The translations under genes were made by a program, and so were the position numbers. Of a DNA stretch of 64,000 nucleotides, positions 54,720 through 64,000 are shown piece by piece (position 1 is the stretch's first letter; each line of letters begins with the position of its first letter). The notes below the pieces were generated by a model. The model did not search any database. It was not told the DNA's origin and was given only the letters and a program-made list of their open reading frames with translations. This DNA is from Euglena gracilis (taxonomy: Eukaryota > Euglenida > Euglenophyceae > Euglenales), in contig CP154956.1 in NCBI GenBank assembly GCA_039621445.1, forward strand, positions 29,394,667 to 29,458,666. Reading direction: 5' to 3'.

Positions 54720-54930
54720 ATTTGACACAATGGGTGGTGTCTTGAGAAAGGAGGAGAAAATCAGAGAGAGGCTTCTGTTGGATCAGGAGCACAAGCACCA
54801 TGAAACGAGATCGGACGAGAAGAGAAACAGGAGAGTCTGGATAAAGTGGAAGACCATTCAACCCCATCATCCACCATCGCTGAGTGCAAGCGCTCCTGAT
54901 AGATGTCATTCTACCAGGAGCAAGCTCTAA
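54720..54930 (+). CDS. Candidate terminal exon, charged
   Basis: Acceptor TTCGCATGCAG; FDTMGGVLRKEEKIRERLLL, DQEHKHHETRSDEKRNRRVW, then IKWKTIQPHHPPSLSASAP and TAA. It could be the 3' end of the gene with the 54062 exon, but the phases have not been reconciled. Confidence 0.4.
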
Positions 54931-57480
54931 AGAGCGGTGACATGTCGTTCCACATTCTACTGGAGGTATTTCTGCAGTAAAAGGTGTGCAAGGAGATAAA
55001 GAGGTAGACCACAAAGCCTAACCCAAATTGAAGCCAAAGCCCCCACTCTCAGCCCAGCTCTGAAGGGCTGTAATGATGGCAATGGTGGTGTGATGCAAAC
55101 GATCTTCCTCGATGCCAAAATGTAACCTCTGATCAACTGTAGTGGTCAAGAAAATCCTGACTTTTCTCAATTTCTGCTCTAAGAAATATCAACCAATAGC
55201 TTCTTTTTGTAGCTTTACTCCGAAAAATGACCCATCAATCTCATTGTGAAACACAAAACTACAATTGTGCTGACTAAATAATTTGTTCTTCATCAGTTCT
55301 GTCAATAATCATGGAATCAACAAAGCACATTTCACCGAACATTTCAAAAATGAATAAAAACATGTGAAATTCAGCATGATTCACACGTGCAGTGAGTTCG
55401 GCTGATGCCGCCCACAAAAAAAAACTTTCTGAAAATGAGCAAAATAAACGAACACCTTTAACCGAATTCACAATAACCTCCCCCCCAAAAATAACATCCC
55501 CTCCCGACGACCGGACCGACTTTGGCTGCTTGCAGGGGCATCCTATGCATCATCCTAAGAGTTGAAGGTATTTTAAATGAGTGGACTTCCCAACCGAGAT
55601 CACAATGAATGACAAAAAAAACCAAAAGGGAACGTGGCCTGCATTGCTTCCATTATTTTCAGACTGTTCCTTTAAAAAAAAATGCACTCACGTGTGGTTT
55701 TGCACAGACATTCAAATCCACATCCAAATGGCCTGTTTTTTTTAGAAAAGAGAAAATTGCAAATCACATTTATGGCTTGAAAATGCTACCTTTGTCTACT
55801 GTTGCATCACGTTGTAGGGACAAAGTCCTGGGATGTTGAAAAGCCACTGTGCCACTTATTAAGACATCTGCATCCGAAGATATCTGATGTAAGACGATCG
55901 TGCTTGGAACCGCTTGCAAGTGCAGTCCCTATTGAGGTGCTACGTGCATTACAGCCATTACAGCCAACCAGATAGGCATTTTTCGACACGATGAGGGTGG
56001 TTTTCTTCTTGCAGTTCTGGGAAGCGGTTAAGTAGGAGGTGATGCAACTTAAGTTGTGGATGGCACAAATGCAACAACTTCCTGTCTCCTGGAGGAACTC
56101 CTTAATCATGATAGATAACATATGACTTATGTATTGAATTAACTTTACTTTTTATATACTTTGTTGTGATTATGCTTTAAAAATATTAAAATATGCACTT
56201 ATGTATTTAATATAATTCCATATAAAAGGATATTGTTGCAGAAAATTACAATACATTATATCACTACTGTTCAAAAAAAAGTGCTTCCTGTTGAGTATAT
56301 CCCAATGATTGAGATTGTTGAATCTTTGGTAAACCACAACCAGAGTGATTTTCATGCTCTTCTGCGTTCAAATGTTTGAACAATACACAAATTTTCACTT
56401 TGTACACACACATGAATGAAAACGCATGCATGCATATCTGTGTATAAGTTTTATATGTATGTTTGTATACCGTTTCACCAGTGCATTGAAACAGTTTAAT
56501 GTCTTTAATATGAACATGTGAATCAATATGCTTCATATTTTGAGTGATTTCGGCTGACGCTGTCTGACGCGAAACCCACCCACGTGCTACGTTTGATTGT
56601 GTCATGGCCAGTGGTATTTCTGCTGACTTCTTCTGGAGGCTCGCAATATTCCTGGTTGGACAACTCTTTATTTGAAGTCATAAGAATGTTGGACAATGCC
56701 AATGTGCGATGCCTTGTGATTTCCCTTTCTCGATGGAGTGTATTGCCACCACAAAAAAAAATCCCTCACATTTTGCATTTGTTATGTCAACCCCTTTTTG
56801 TGGAATTGTTTACAGGGTCCCTAACACCTGTCCTCTCTGAAAACATATCTTCATACTCATAGAAGGATGCGTATATGAACATTTCGAGCACTGAGGTTGC
56901 TCATGAGCAGTCATGAGCGACACATGGGGATGCTTGTGATAGCCATTTTGGGCAGGGGGTTTGGAAAAACTCGAGGATCCTCATGCTTGAGCGCTCGAGC
57001 TTGAGCATTTTCCTGCTCCCTTATTTTCAGTGCGAAGCATTTCTTTCAACCAAAATGAGCCCAAACTGCAAGTAACTGTGGTAGGCGGGTAGGTCTGAAC
57101 AAAAACTTGTACCCTTAACAGGAAATTAAAAAAGGGTGGGACAGTCATCACCTGCTGCTCAACAATTCTGACTGCACTGAACTGGCAGAATTTGACCAGT
57201 CACGCAGAGGGGGGTCTCGGTGTACCCTGGAGTACCTGAGTAGGCAGGCTCAATCCCTCTCCCAGGGGAGTCAGAGCTTGTGTGCTTGATCATGGACCAA
57301 AAAAAAAATGCCCAAAGATGCTTTTCTAGGCTTCTGGTGCCTTCGGCAACAGAAGTGCCTTTGGGCCTTCAAACTGACAGTTATTGCCCACGCAAGCACA
57401 AACTTTTTTTACACTTTGCCATTTTGGATGTTGTTTCAAATCATCGATTTTTTAACCCAAAATGGCCTTGCTGAAACCGG
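54931..57480. other. No confident gene
   Basis: AT-rich sequence with ORFs up to 113 codons on both strands (for example 56264-56605 minus, 56584-56862 plus), none with a recognised motif. Confidence 0.4.
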
Positions 57481-57504
57481 GAGCGCCAGAGGGTTTTTTA
57501 CACC

Positions 57505-57602
57505 TTGGAGAGATTGTTTGAAGACCTCTTCCCTGACCCAGTGTTAAAAGACTGGTTCTGCGAACAAGGGGCTCGGCCAACACGAACCAGCTGCCAACAC
57601 AC
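57505..57602 (+). CDS. Possible plus-strand exon
   Basis: Reads ERLFEDLFPDPVLKDWFCEQ before running antisense to the minus exon at 57603. Boundaries unclear. Confidence 0.25.
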
Positions 57603-57722
57603 CTTCGCCAGCAGCAGCCACGGCTCCCCCTGGAACGCGAACACCGCCGGCTCGTCCGCCCCGGTCCACGCCTTGCCCGCCGGTCCCTCGCAGCGCAGCG
57701 CATCGTAGTCGGGGCCAGCATT
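57603..57722 (-). CDS. Minus-strand exon, GC-rich gene
   Basis: 120 nt, phase 0 at both ends, acceptor TTGGAAACAG, donor GAAG/GTGTGT on the minus strand. It reads NAGPDYDALRCEGPAGKAWT, GADEPAVFAFQGEPWLLLAK. Strong protein-like composition and high GC at third positions, unlike the rest of the window. Part of the GC-rich minus-strand set at 57.6-59.6 kb. Function not recognised. Confidence 0.5.
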
Positions 57723-57933
57723 CTGTTTCCAAACGCCGGGGCGGGGGGAGGGGATGCTTTGCGCTGTGCCCCAGGGGTTTCATTAATGGGCCGGGGTGGG
57801 CTAAAATGGGGGGTCCCGAAAATGGCCATTTTATGGGAAAATTGCCTGGTTCGGTTCAAAACTGACCCTCCCCCTCCGGGGGACGCCAGTTGTGGGCTGG
57901 CCTTCCCTCCCGTCCCCCCCCCCCCCAACCCAC

Positions 57934-58205
57934 CTCGGATCTGAAAAAGAAGCCTGGCGGAGGCCTCCCACCACGTGCGCCGCCGTCCGCAGCCGCAGCG
58001 CGGGGGTCAGCACCGCGGCGCCGACCCGCGTGACGCGCCGGGGCGGCAGCGGCGGCGGCGGCGGCCACGGCGCGGAGGCGTTGGCGGGGCACGGCGGGGC
58101 GTTCGTCAGGCGGAACACCACCAGCACGTCCCAACAGAGCCCCGTCGTTGCCCCCCGTCGAATACGATGCAAAAGCCCCAGTTGACAGGAAGGCTGTGGG
58201 GAATT
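57934..58205 (-). CDS. Minus-strand GC-rich coding segment
   Basis: On the minus strand NWGFCIVFDGGQ then, after a frame change at a G run, WDVLVVFRLTNAPPCPANAS, RRVTRVGAAVLTPALRLRTA and AHVVGGLRQASFSDPR to the donor GAG/GTGGGT. A run of CCG codons makes a Pro tract. Membrane or secreted protein possible; not identified. Confidence 0.4.
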
Positions 58206-58437
58206 GTGCCGGGGGGGGGGGGGGGAGTGCAGCTGAACTGTCCACGCCAGGACGTTGGCAGGAGGCCATTTGGGTTTGCCCAAACCCGGTTGGGCAAAGC
58301 CATTCCTTTTTGTATGTGAACGCATTCAATAAACAGGTTCAAGGTTGCCAAGTTGTTTCCTGTATATGCATGCAGTTGTAAATGTCGGGCTTTTCAATGG
58401 CATGAGTGCATGGCCCAATTGCATCACACACACCCAC

Positions 58438-58487
58438 ACACAGCACAGCACAGCACAGCACAGCACAGCACAGCACAGCACAGCACA
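58438..58487. repeat. (CACAG)n microsatellite
   Basis: About nine tandem CACAG units. Confidence 0.95.
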
Positions 58488-58559
58488 AAACCACCACACC
58501 ACACCTCCACCCAACCTTCAGACAGGAATGGGGCGTGCAGAAGACCAAGGCCAAAGAGA

Positions 58560-58760
58560 ACTCTGGGCACTGTTGGGCAGCACCAGCAGGGATGGGGCGG
58601 ACGGCTGCAGCGAAAAGGAATCCACGCTAAATGGGCCGTGCAGCGGCAGCCGGTAGTTCGGGATGGGGACGTGGCTGAAGCCGCGGCGCGAGATGGACGC
58701 CTCGAGGTAGTCCCCACCAGGCCTGCGGTCCAGGCAGGTGGGGTCAAACATGCACATGGG
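58560..58760 (-). CDS. Minus-strand GC-rich coding segment
   Basis: DPTCLDRRPGGDYLEASISR, RGFSHVPIPNYRLPLHGPFS, VDSFSLQPSAPSLLVLP. High GC third positions. Boundaries unclear; likely same gene as 57603-57722. Confidence 0.4.
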
Positions 58761-58869
58761 GAGGTGAAAATTGCAAAAAAAAGGCGAAAAGTGTAAAGCT
58801 CTCAAGCATGAAAACTCCAACGTGTAAAAAAAAAAAACAGTGCATTCCCCCTCCCTTGAGGTTCAGGTC

Positions 58870-59190
58870 TCCAATGGGTCCCGATCAGAAGTGATATTTT
58901 CCAGTGGACGCTGCTCCAGCAAGAGGAAATCCCGTCTGGAGGAAAGGCCTGGTCTCCACAGAGGTCCTGGACTTCGGTATACGTTTCGTCCTCCCGGGAC
59001 AGGAGGCGGGCAGGGTACGGGTGGCGGTGCGGGAGGAGGTCGGTGGGGCTCCACAGCAGGAACGTCAGCCGCAGGCTTGCGACCGGTCAGATATGACACT
59101 CTGGGAATCACACAGGCAACTGGGAAAGCGCTTCGACTCACCTTCCGAGGTACAGTCAACTGCTGGGCCAGAGGAACATCAATAAAATCC
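58870..59190 (-). CDS. Minus-strand GC-rich coding segment with donor
   Basis: Minus: DVPLAQQLTVPRK then a consensus donor GGAAG/GTGAGT at about 59141; after the acceptor GTGATTCCCAG, SYLTGRKPAADVPAVEPHRP and a Pro-rich run, then GGRNVYRSPGPLWRPGLSSR, RDFLLLEQRPLENITSDRD. The plus strand has a competing frame (DFGIRFVLPGQEAGRVRVAV). Confidence 0.35.
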
Positions 59191-59419
59191 AAAAAAATGC
59201 TCTCCTTTTTGAACTTTTTTTTTTACCATGTTCCATGTGGAAACATGAACACATCAAAAAGTGCAATATACTCAAAAGCGAGGGAGAAGGGCTCCTTTGT
59301 TCATTTCCTGGCGCCCCCCCAATACACATCAACACCAACGGGCTTCCCATCCGTTCTTGGCACAAGCACAGGCGGCGGTGAGAAATGACCCGGGGCATGT
59401 CGTTTGCCTGGGGGGGGGG

Positions 59420-59640
59420 GGGCTCCCACGCCACACGTGCCCGTCCACCAAACCATTCTCCGGTGGTCGGCAGGTCTGGCCCCCAGCGCCACGCTGAGGA
59501 CGGCGGCGGCCGCGGCCCCCCACGCCGGCGGCAGGGGCCACCGGGCGGCGGGCTTGGGGGCGGCGGGCTTCGCGGGGCTGTGCCGGCAGGGCTGGCCTTG
59601 GGGGTCTGCCTGGGGGTTGTGGGGGGGGGGGGGGCGTCAT
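59420..59640 (-). CDS. Minus-strand Ala/Pro-rich segment
   Basis: Minus: SPAKPAAPKPAARWPLPPAW, GAAAAAVLSVALGARPADH. The Ala/Leu stretch looks like a signal or membrane segment. Boundaries unclear. Confidence 0.3.
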
Positions 59641-59689
59641 CCAACGTTCCGCATGGACTCTCAACGGGCGGTTCTCATGTTACCTGCCC

Positions 59690-59835
59690 CCACCCTTGTC
59701 CACCAACTGGGTTCCAAAAAAACCCGACCAGGGGCGGGGGGCGGGTAATGGTACGCACCCCCCCCTTACCGGCAACCCCGACCGGGGGTGTTCGGTATAT
59801 AGGGGTGGTCGGTGGACAAGGGGGGGGGTACAAAC
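59690..59835. mobile_element. Palindromic element with TTGTCCACC ends
   Basis: CCCCCACCCTTGTCCACCAA and GGTCGGTGGACAAGGGGGGG are inverted ends about 145 bp apart; the interior has GGGGCGGGGGGCGGG. Same design as 48515-48650 and 63060-63145. Confidence 0.65.
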
Positions 59836-60366
59836 TAACTGCCACAGGCGCGGGAGGTCATTTGGGGGGGGATAACGTTGTATGGCATTTCTTTGTGACA
59901 GCCGCCTACGGCAAGAGCGACCCACAACCACGTCAAAAAAAAGAAGGATACGTGAAGCAGCTTACCTGCCAGAGGCTAAAAATACAAGGATGCACCACCA
60001 TACTTGAAGTTGGTGGCTGCGGAACTCATGCCACTGGGCAAAAAAATGCAGTGATTATGGCATACAGTGTGGACAAAAAAAATGCGGGAGACGGAAATTA
60101 CGGTGAAAAAAAACAATACGTAAATTATTGGACATTTTTGGTTTTGAAAAAAATACAAGAAAATTCAAAATTTCTGGGAAATGGTGGTAATAGAAATTTT
60201 TTTCAGTTGTAGTGAATATTTTGGCAAAAAAAAAAAATCAAACGAAAAGAAAAAAATAATAAAAACGTCCAAAATGAACTTCAGGTGGTCTTTGCCATCA
60301 TTTTCATTTAAAATAACCCAAAAAAATTGACAGCATAATGAAAGCCCATCTTTTTGTGTGTGAAAC

Positions 60367-60960
60367 TTGACTACCCCTGAGTGTGGCTCCCCCAAAGGGT
60401 GTAGGAAAAGAACACTGGAGAAGAATTACAGAAAGTTTCCAGCAAAAATGCAACAGAAAAACAATTTTTCTGTGACATGGTGTTCGGGGCATACTTTAGA
60501 CATTGCTGCGGCACACGGACGTATGCCAAGAAATATGCCACACTCCAAAGCTGGCTGCAGAAAAAATTCTTCTGCGGTGGTTACGGTACGGCACAAGAAA
60601 ACATTTTTTCCAGCTGCACCACTTGCAAGCATGGTCCACACTATGGTGTGAGTTGTGACAACATGGTGATTTGGCTTGAATACCTCGACGGGTTCCCCAG
60701 CGGAGGCTGGGCAAGAGGGGCGGGGGTGGCGGCAACGCCGACCCCCGGCCCGGGCCGGCCCTTATTCGGCATCCCCGCGGCGGGAGAGGCGGCGCCTGGG
60801 GCGACGGGCGAGGGCGACCGCCAATCCCGTCACGGCGAATATGCAAACAGGGGTGGACCCCCGTTCCGCGCTGTTCCCCGACTTTGTGACGGCACTGTCC
60901 CATCCCAAATGGCCATCGAACCGGGGGCCTTGGGGACGGGCGGGAATCGGCCCTACGGGG
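60367..60960 (+). other. Ambiguous coding signal on both strands
   Basis: Plus frames read TANPVTANMQTGVDPRSALF, PDFVTALSHPKWPSNRGPWG (to about 60985); the minus strand over 60430-60640 reads TMLASGAAGKNVFLCRTVTT, AEEFFLQPALECGIFLGIRP. No splice sites resolve which is real. Confidence 0.25.
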
Positions 60961-60989
60961 CAACTGGGTCCAGAACAGGGGTTTTTTTA

Positions 60990-61260
60990 AGACCGGGGGG
61001 GGAGGGGGGGTCCCCCCCCCCCCCCCCCCACCCCCCTGGGGGGGGGCCCCCCGGGGGGTGGGGGAGGGCGTCCCGGGGGACCCACAAAAAATGGCCGAAA
61101 AAATCGCGAAAAGTGCTAAAAAAAGAATTTTTTCGGCGCCTGCGGCGCAAAAAAGTATATCCCACCCCCCTCCGCGGGGGGACCTCCCCCCGGGGGGGGA
61201 GGGGGTCCGGCGGACCCACCCACCCTACCCCCCCCTCCCCCCCCGGGGGTCCAAACTTAA
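60990..61260. repeat. Poly-C/poly-G palindromic block
   Basis: Long alternating C and G runs with the core CGGCGCCTGCGGCGC and CCGCGGGGGGACC-type inverted segments. Same design as the 26.5, 32.9 and 49.9 kb elements. The 279-codon ORF over it is not credible before about 61690. Confidence 0.7.
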
Positions 61261-61697
61261 AAAAATCCCTGGTCCAGAAAGGAACGGCCGGTGCGGTGCC
61301 ACCGGAGAAAGCTTAGGCAAGACCCCCCCACACCGCCCGCCGCGCCCAAACCAAACCACGCGCACAAGCGGGGCCAGAGGCTCTCCCCAGCGGCGCAGTG
61401 CTGCCTTGGGGTGGCCGCTGCCAGGGAAGTGCGCAGGGGTGGGGTCGGGAGGGGGAGGCACTGGCGGGGGAGGGCGGCCAGCGTGGCGTTTTCGCGGCAA
61501 ATTGACGTGCGCGACCATCACAGCAGAGGAGAGATGTGGGGGGGTCCACAGGGTTGGGGGTTGGGTGGGAGCAGACTGGCAGAGTAGGAGGAAGTCAAAG
61601 CGAATCAGTGCCGGGGGGAGGCGGGCAGAAGCAGGGTTGCTTGCTTGGCAAGGGACGAGAGTGGGGAAGTGTGGAGTGGTGCCATTCTGGGCCGGGA

Positions 61698-61846
61698 AGA
61701 CAGCACACCTACAACTTCTCCTTCAACAAGAATTGGGAGTGAACACAGAAAGCTTCAGCTGGAAGGGTTACCCCATGTTTCCAACAGACAGCTATTGTCC
61801 GGACCGCAATTTTCCCACTCGAGTGTTCGCTGGACACAGGGGAGTG
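61698..61846 (+). CDS. Candidate exon (SFSWKGYPMFPTD)
   Basis: Open frame TAHLQLLLQQELGVNTESFS, WKGYPMFPTDSYCPDRNFPT, RVFAGHRGV to a consensus donor GTG/GTATGT. The start may be at CAG/CACACC. Not recognised. Confidence 0.4.
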
Positions 61847-61889
61847 GTATGTACTTTTATTTGGATTTGGCTCGGTGCTAAACCCTCCC

Positions 61890-62360
61890 TCCAATGATAC
61901 CCCCCCCCAAGTAATAACCCCCCCTCGGGGTCCGACTTCGGCGACCGGGTTAATACCCCCGGTTTCGGGCCGAAGGCCTGGATTTTGACCTGAAAATGTA
62001 GGTAAAAATCACAATCTCTGACAACAAATTACGAAAAAAATCGATTTTTCTGGATCATCTGACCTCCAAAAAATGCTGAATTTCATAAGAAAGTACAAAA
62101 AATGAAGGGGAGTTTTGGAGATATTTTGGCTCCTACGGGACTTCAAAAAATTTCGAAAAAATTTTGGGGTGCTATTACCCCCCCAAATAATACCCCCCCC
62201 CCTCGGACCGGGACTTCGGGCAAAATAATAATAATTACCACCCGGGGGGGATTTTTGGGGGGTTGCCACCACGGCAGTCTAACCACATTGCAATGCTCTT
62301 AACTCCTGTGTTTGGTGGGCTGAAAATACACACCATGATAAAGTCTGGAAATCTTTGATA
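61890..62360. other. Poly-C runs and palindromes, no gene
   Basis: Contains AATAACCCCCCC-type repeats (about 61905 and 62170) and GGGCCGAAGGCCTGG. Confidence 0.5.
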
Positions 62361-62361
62361 G

Positions 62362-62520
62362 ATTTTGATGACGACAAGAAGAAAAAAACCAAAAAAACAC
62401 TGAAAAATGCCAAAGCTAAAACGATGGAAAGTGATAAAATGGGGCTCATTCACACTCCGAATTGTATCCATTGGGATCCATTAATCAACGAAACTACAAA
62501 AAAAAAGAGGGCAAAATAGC
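62362..62520 (+). CDS. Candidate basic terminal exon
   Basis: DFDDDKKKKTKKTLKNAKAK, TMESDKMGLIHTPNCIHWDP, LINETTKKKRAK and TAG. Lys-rich with an acidic cluster. No clear acceptor. Confidence 0.35.
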
Positions 62521-62625
62521 CCCCCCAAAAGATTCAGAAGGAGATCTTTGCTTTTGAAAATTTGCCCCAAAATAATAACCCCCTCACCAAACAATTATTT
62601 TTCCCTTTTTGTAACTCCCGTGCGA

Positions 62626-62902
62626 ACAAAATCAGTAGAGGTCCTAGCGCCAAAAAGGCTGAGGCCCAATGTAAACATTCAACCTGGAATAGGAGACGTA
62701 GCGCTAAAAAATGACGGATGTGCTTCACAGTGAAATGGAGAAACCCCAAATAAAGATGAAGGGGAGATGCCAGAATAGCAGGGATTCTCAGCCATCCACT
62801 CCACACCAGCCAACTTCGAACCGTGTCCGAGAAAAGCCACCACCAACTGCACAGCGATGGGGGCAGAGGCACGCCAGAGAAGGCACGTGGGCGGCGGAGT
62901 GA
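62626..62902 (+). pseudogene. Candidate coding tract, two frames
   Basis: VRTKSVEVLAPKRLRPNVNI, QPGIGDVALKNDGC to TGA at 62731, and overlapping MTDVLHSEMEKPQIKMKGRC, QNSRDSQPSTPHQPTSNRVR to TGA at 62900. Both look coding, so a frame change near the A run at 62706 is possible. Confidence 0.3.
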
Positions 62903-63059
62903 AGGAGGGGTCAAGACAGGCTTGCAATGGGAGTGCCTCCCACCAAGGCGGTCTGGCCATGTCGGTGTTGGGGAAGGAACAGCTGGTCTCAGGCACTCGC
63001 ACAATTCAAAACGTGCAACTTCACCCTGACGTCAAACCTCCTACCCGCCCCTCCGTTCA

Positions 63060-63145
63060 ACGACCGGCGGGGGGGGGGGGGTGGCCGTTGGACAAGGGGT
63101 CAGAAAAAAGTCGGCGGGTACCCAGGGCCCCACCCCCCCCCCAAA
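63060..63145. mobile_element. Palindromic element remnant (GTCCAACGACC family, inverted)
   Basis: GGCCGTTGGACAAGGGGTCA and GTCGGCGGGTACCCAGGGCC match 48480-48545 in reverse complement. Confidence 0.6.
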
Positions 63146-63393
63146 AAAAACCAAAATTAGCCTTCTTGACACAGCCACTGCCCCATCAGCCAGCGCTGAC
63201 AAGGACTGTGTGTTGTCTGGACATGTGTTGTCCAACGGTGGGGTCACAGGAACCCACGCCAACCCAGCCCAGTATGGAACACCTCACCCCCTTTCCCGAG
63301 CTGGATTCGAGTTGGCATTCGGGAGGGTTGGAAATTGCAAAATTCTCACAGGGCTGGCCTCAGTTTTGCAGGGTGCGCTGTGGCAAAGGTGAC
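63146..63393 (+). CDS. Candidate exon
   Basis: TATAPSASADKDCVLSGHVL, SNGGVTGTHANPAQYGTPHP, LSRAGFELAFGRVGNCKILT, GLASVLQGALWQR and TGA. A second frame (213-codon ORF from 62857) runs through the same bases. The frame is not certain. Confidence 0.3.
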
Positions 63394-64000
63394 AGTGGTG
63401 GTGGTGCCAGTGTGTACACACACATGACCACAGCCCATAGACTGGCAGAGGCTCTTGGGCTTGGGGTTGGTATGATCCAGAAAAGTCCAGGAAAATGAAA
63501 ACTTACGCTCCATCCTGTTCTTACACAAAGGACTGTGAGAAGCACTTCGGTTTTGAGGTATTTTCCCCCCTCGGTGTCAAAAAGGGCCACCTGGGACTGC
63601 ATTGGCTTGCTCATCAGCACAGGAGCTGCCTCTTCAGGTGGGCTCTCTCGTGCCAACACTTTCTGAATCCCAAAGCACTGGCAGGGGAAAGGCAGGTAAT
63701 TTGTTTTGAGTTTGAGTTTTTAGGTCGTCAGGATTCACAACGTTGGGCGGAAATCAGCAATTCATTTTGCGATGGTGGGGAGGGGATGATGATTGGGACT
63801 CTGCGGATGCCTGGCGGCCGACCAAGGTTGTTGGGCTGCAGAAGCCGCTCTCACCCAGCGCAATGTCAGGCCTGGCCTGCAATGCCGGGCCGATGCGTGG
63901 GGTTAATGGGGATCGCGGCGCGCTGCAAAGTCCTCTGGAAGATGCCTCCAGGAGGTTTTTGTTAAAGACGTCGTATGGGAAGACCTGGCGGATGGGGTCC
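63394..64000. other. No confident gene
   Basis: 156-codon plus-strand ORF (63495-63965), Cys/Arg-rich without motif; nothing else seen. Confidence 0.35.

Noticed and set aside
59385-60212. 275-codon plus-strand ORF
   Set aside because: Gly-rich start lies in poly-G and in a palindromic element; late part is Lys/Asn-rich low complexity.
61058-61690. First 210 codons of a 279-codon ORF
   Set aside because: Crosses a poly-C/poly-G palindromic block and a GC-rich repeat; only the 3' end near 61700-61846 looks coding.

Overview
This 64 kb window is nuclear DNA from a eukaryote with short exons, long repeat-filled introns and many mobile-element relics, most likely a protist or microalga. The taxon cannot be fixed from the sequence. 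Reasons: candidate exons are bounded by GT-AG or GC-AG splice sites; there is a CCCTAA (TTAGGG-type) interstitial telomeric tract at 43.5 kb; long TA, GT and GCGT microsatellites are present; non-coding DNA is full of poly-G/poly-C and poly-T runs. No operon, bacterial ribosome-binding context, rRNA or intact tRNA was seen. Coding segments are short and protein identities mostly unknown, so most gene calls are exon-level and moderate to low confidence.

Layout. 0-2.8 kb: a four-exon coiled-coil gene on the plus strand in two minisatellite families, R1 (about 55 bp, poly-G rich) and R2 (about 20 bp, CACATCCCCAAGG core). 2.8-10.7 kb: a chain of small phase-1 exons, including a 508-515 bp tandem exon duplication and three possible 12-nt microexons, interrupted by MITE-like elements (one with an empty-site paralogue) and a 501 bp tandem repeat. 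10.7-11.2 kb: a large R1 array. 12.2-16.0 kb: a fragmented coding region whose second half (14.0-16.0 kb) resembles a hAT-superfamily transposase. 16-17.1 kb and 31-33.5 kb: mosaic repeats shared in direct and inverted orientation. 18.4-29.7 kb: several frameshifted coding relics on both strands, plus microsatellites and a TIR element. 31.7-32.2 kb: a 497 bp TIR element flanked by a perfect 8 bp target duplication, the hAT signature. 33.8-42.7 kb: the best gene-like region, a chain of short plus-strand exons. It has an AT-hook-like exon near the start and then a serially duplicated acidic exon (7 copies, 37.0-40.9 kb) whose introns carry expanding GT/GCGT tracts and a TTTGGTGG minisatellite. 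43-64 kb: sparse candidate exons, degenerate minisatellites and poly-G/poly-C palindromic elements; 57.5-59.7 kb is GC-rich with coding signal mainly on the minus strand.

The most notable general feature is that most exons start and end in phase 1, so they can be duplicated or lost without breaking the frame; the 4-5 kb and 37-41 kb regions show this in progress. Many other coding tracts change frame at or near homopolymers, which may mean pseudogenes, assembly indels or, least likely, frameshifting. Transcript data would settle this.
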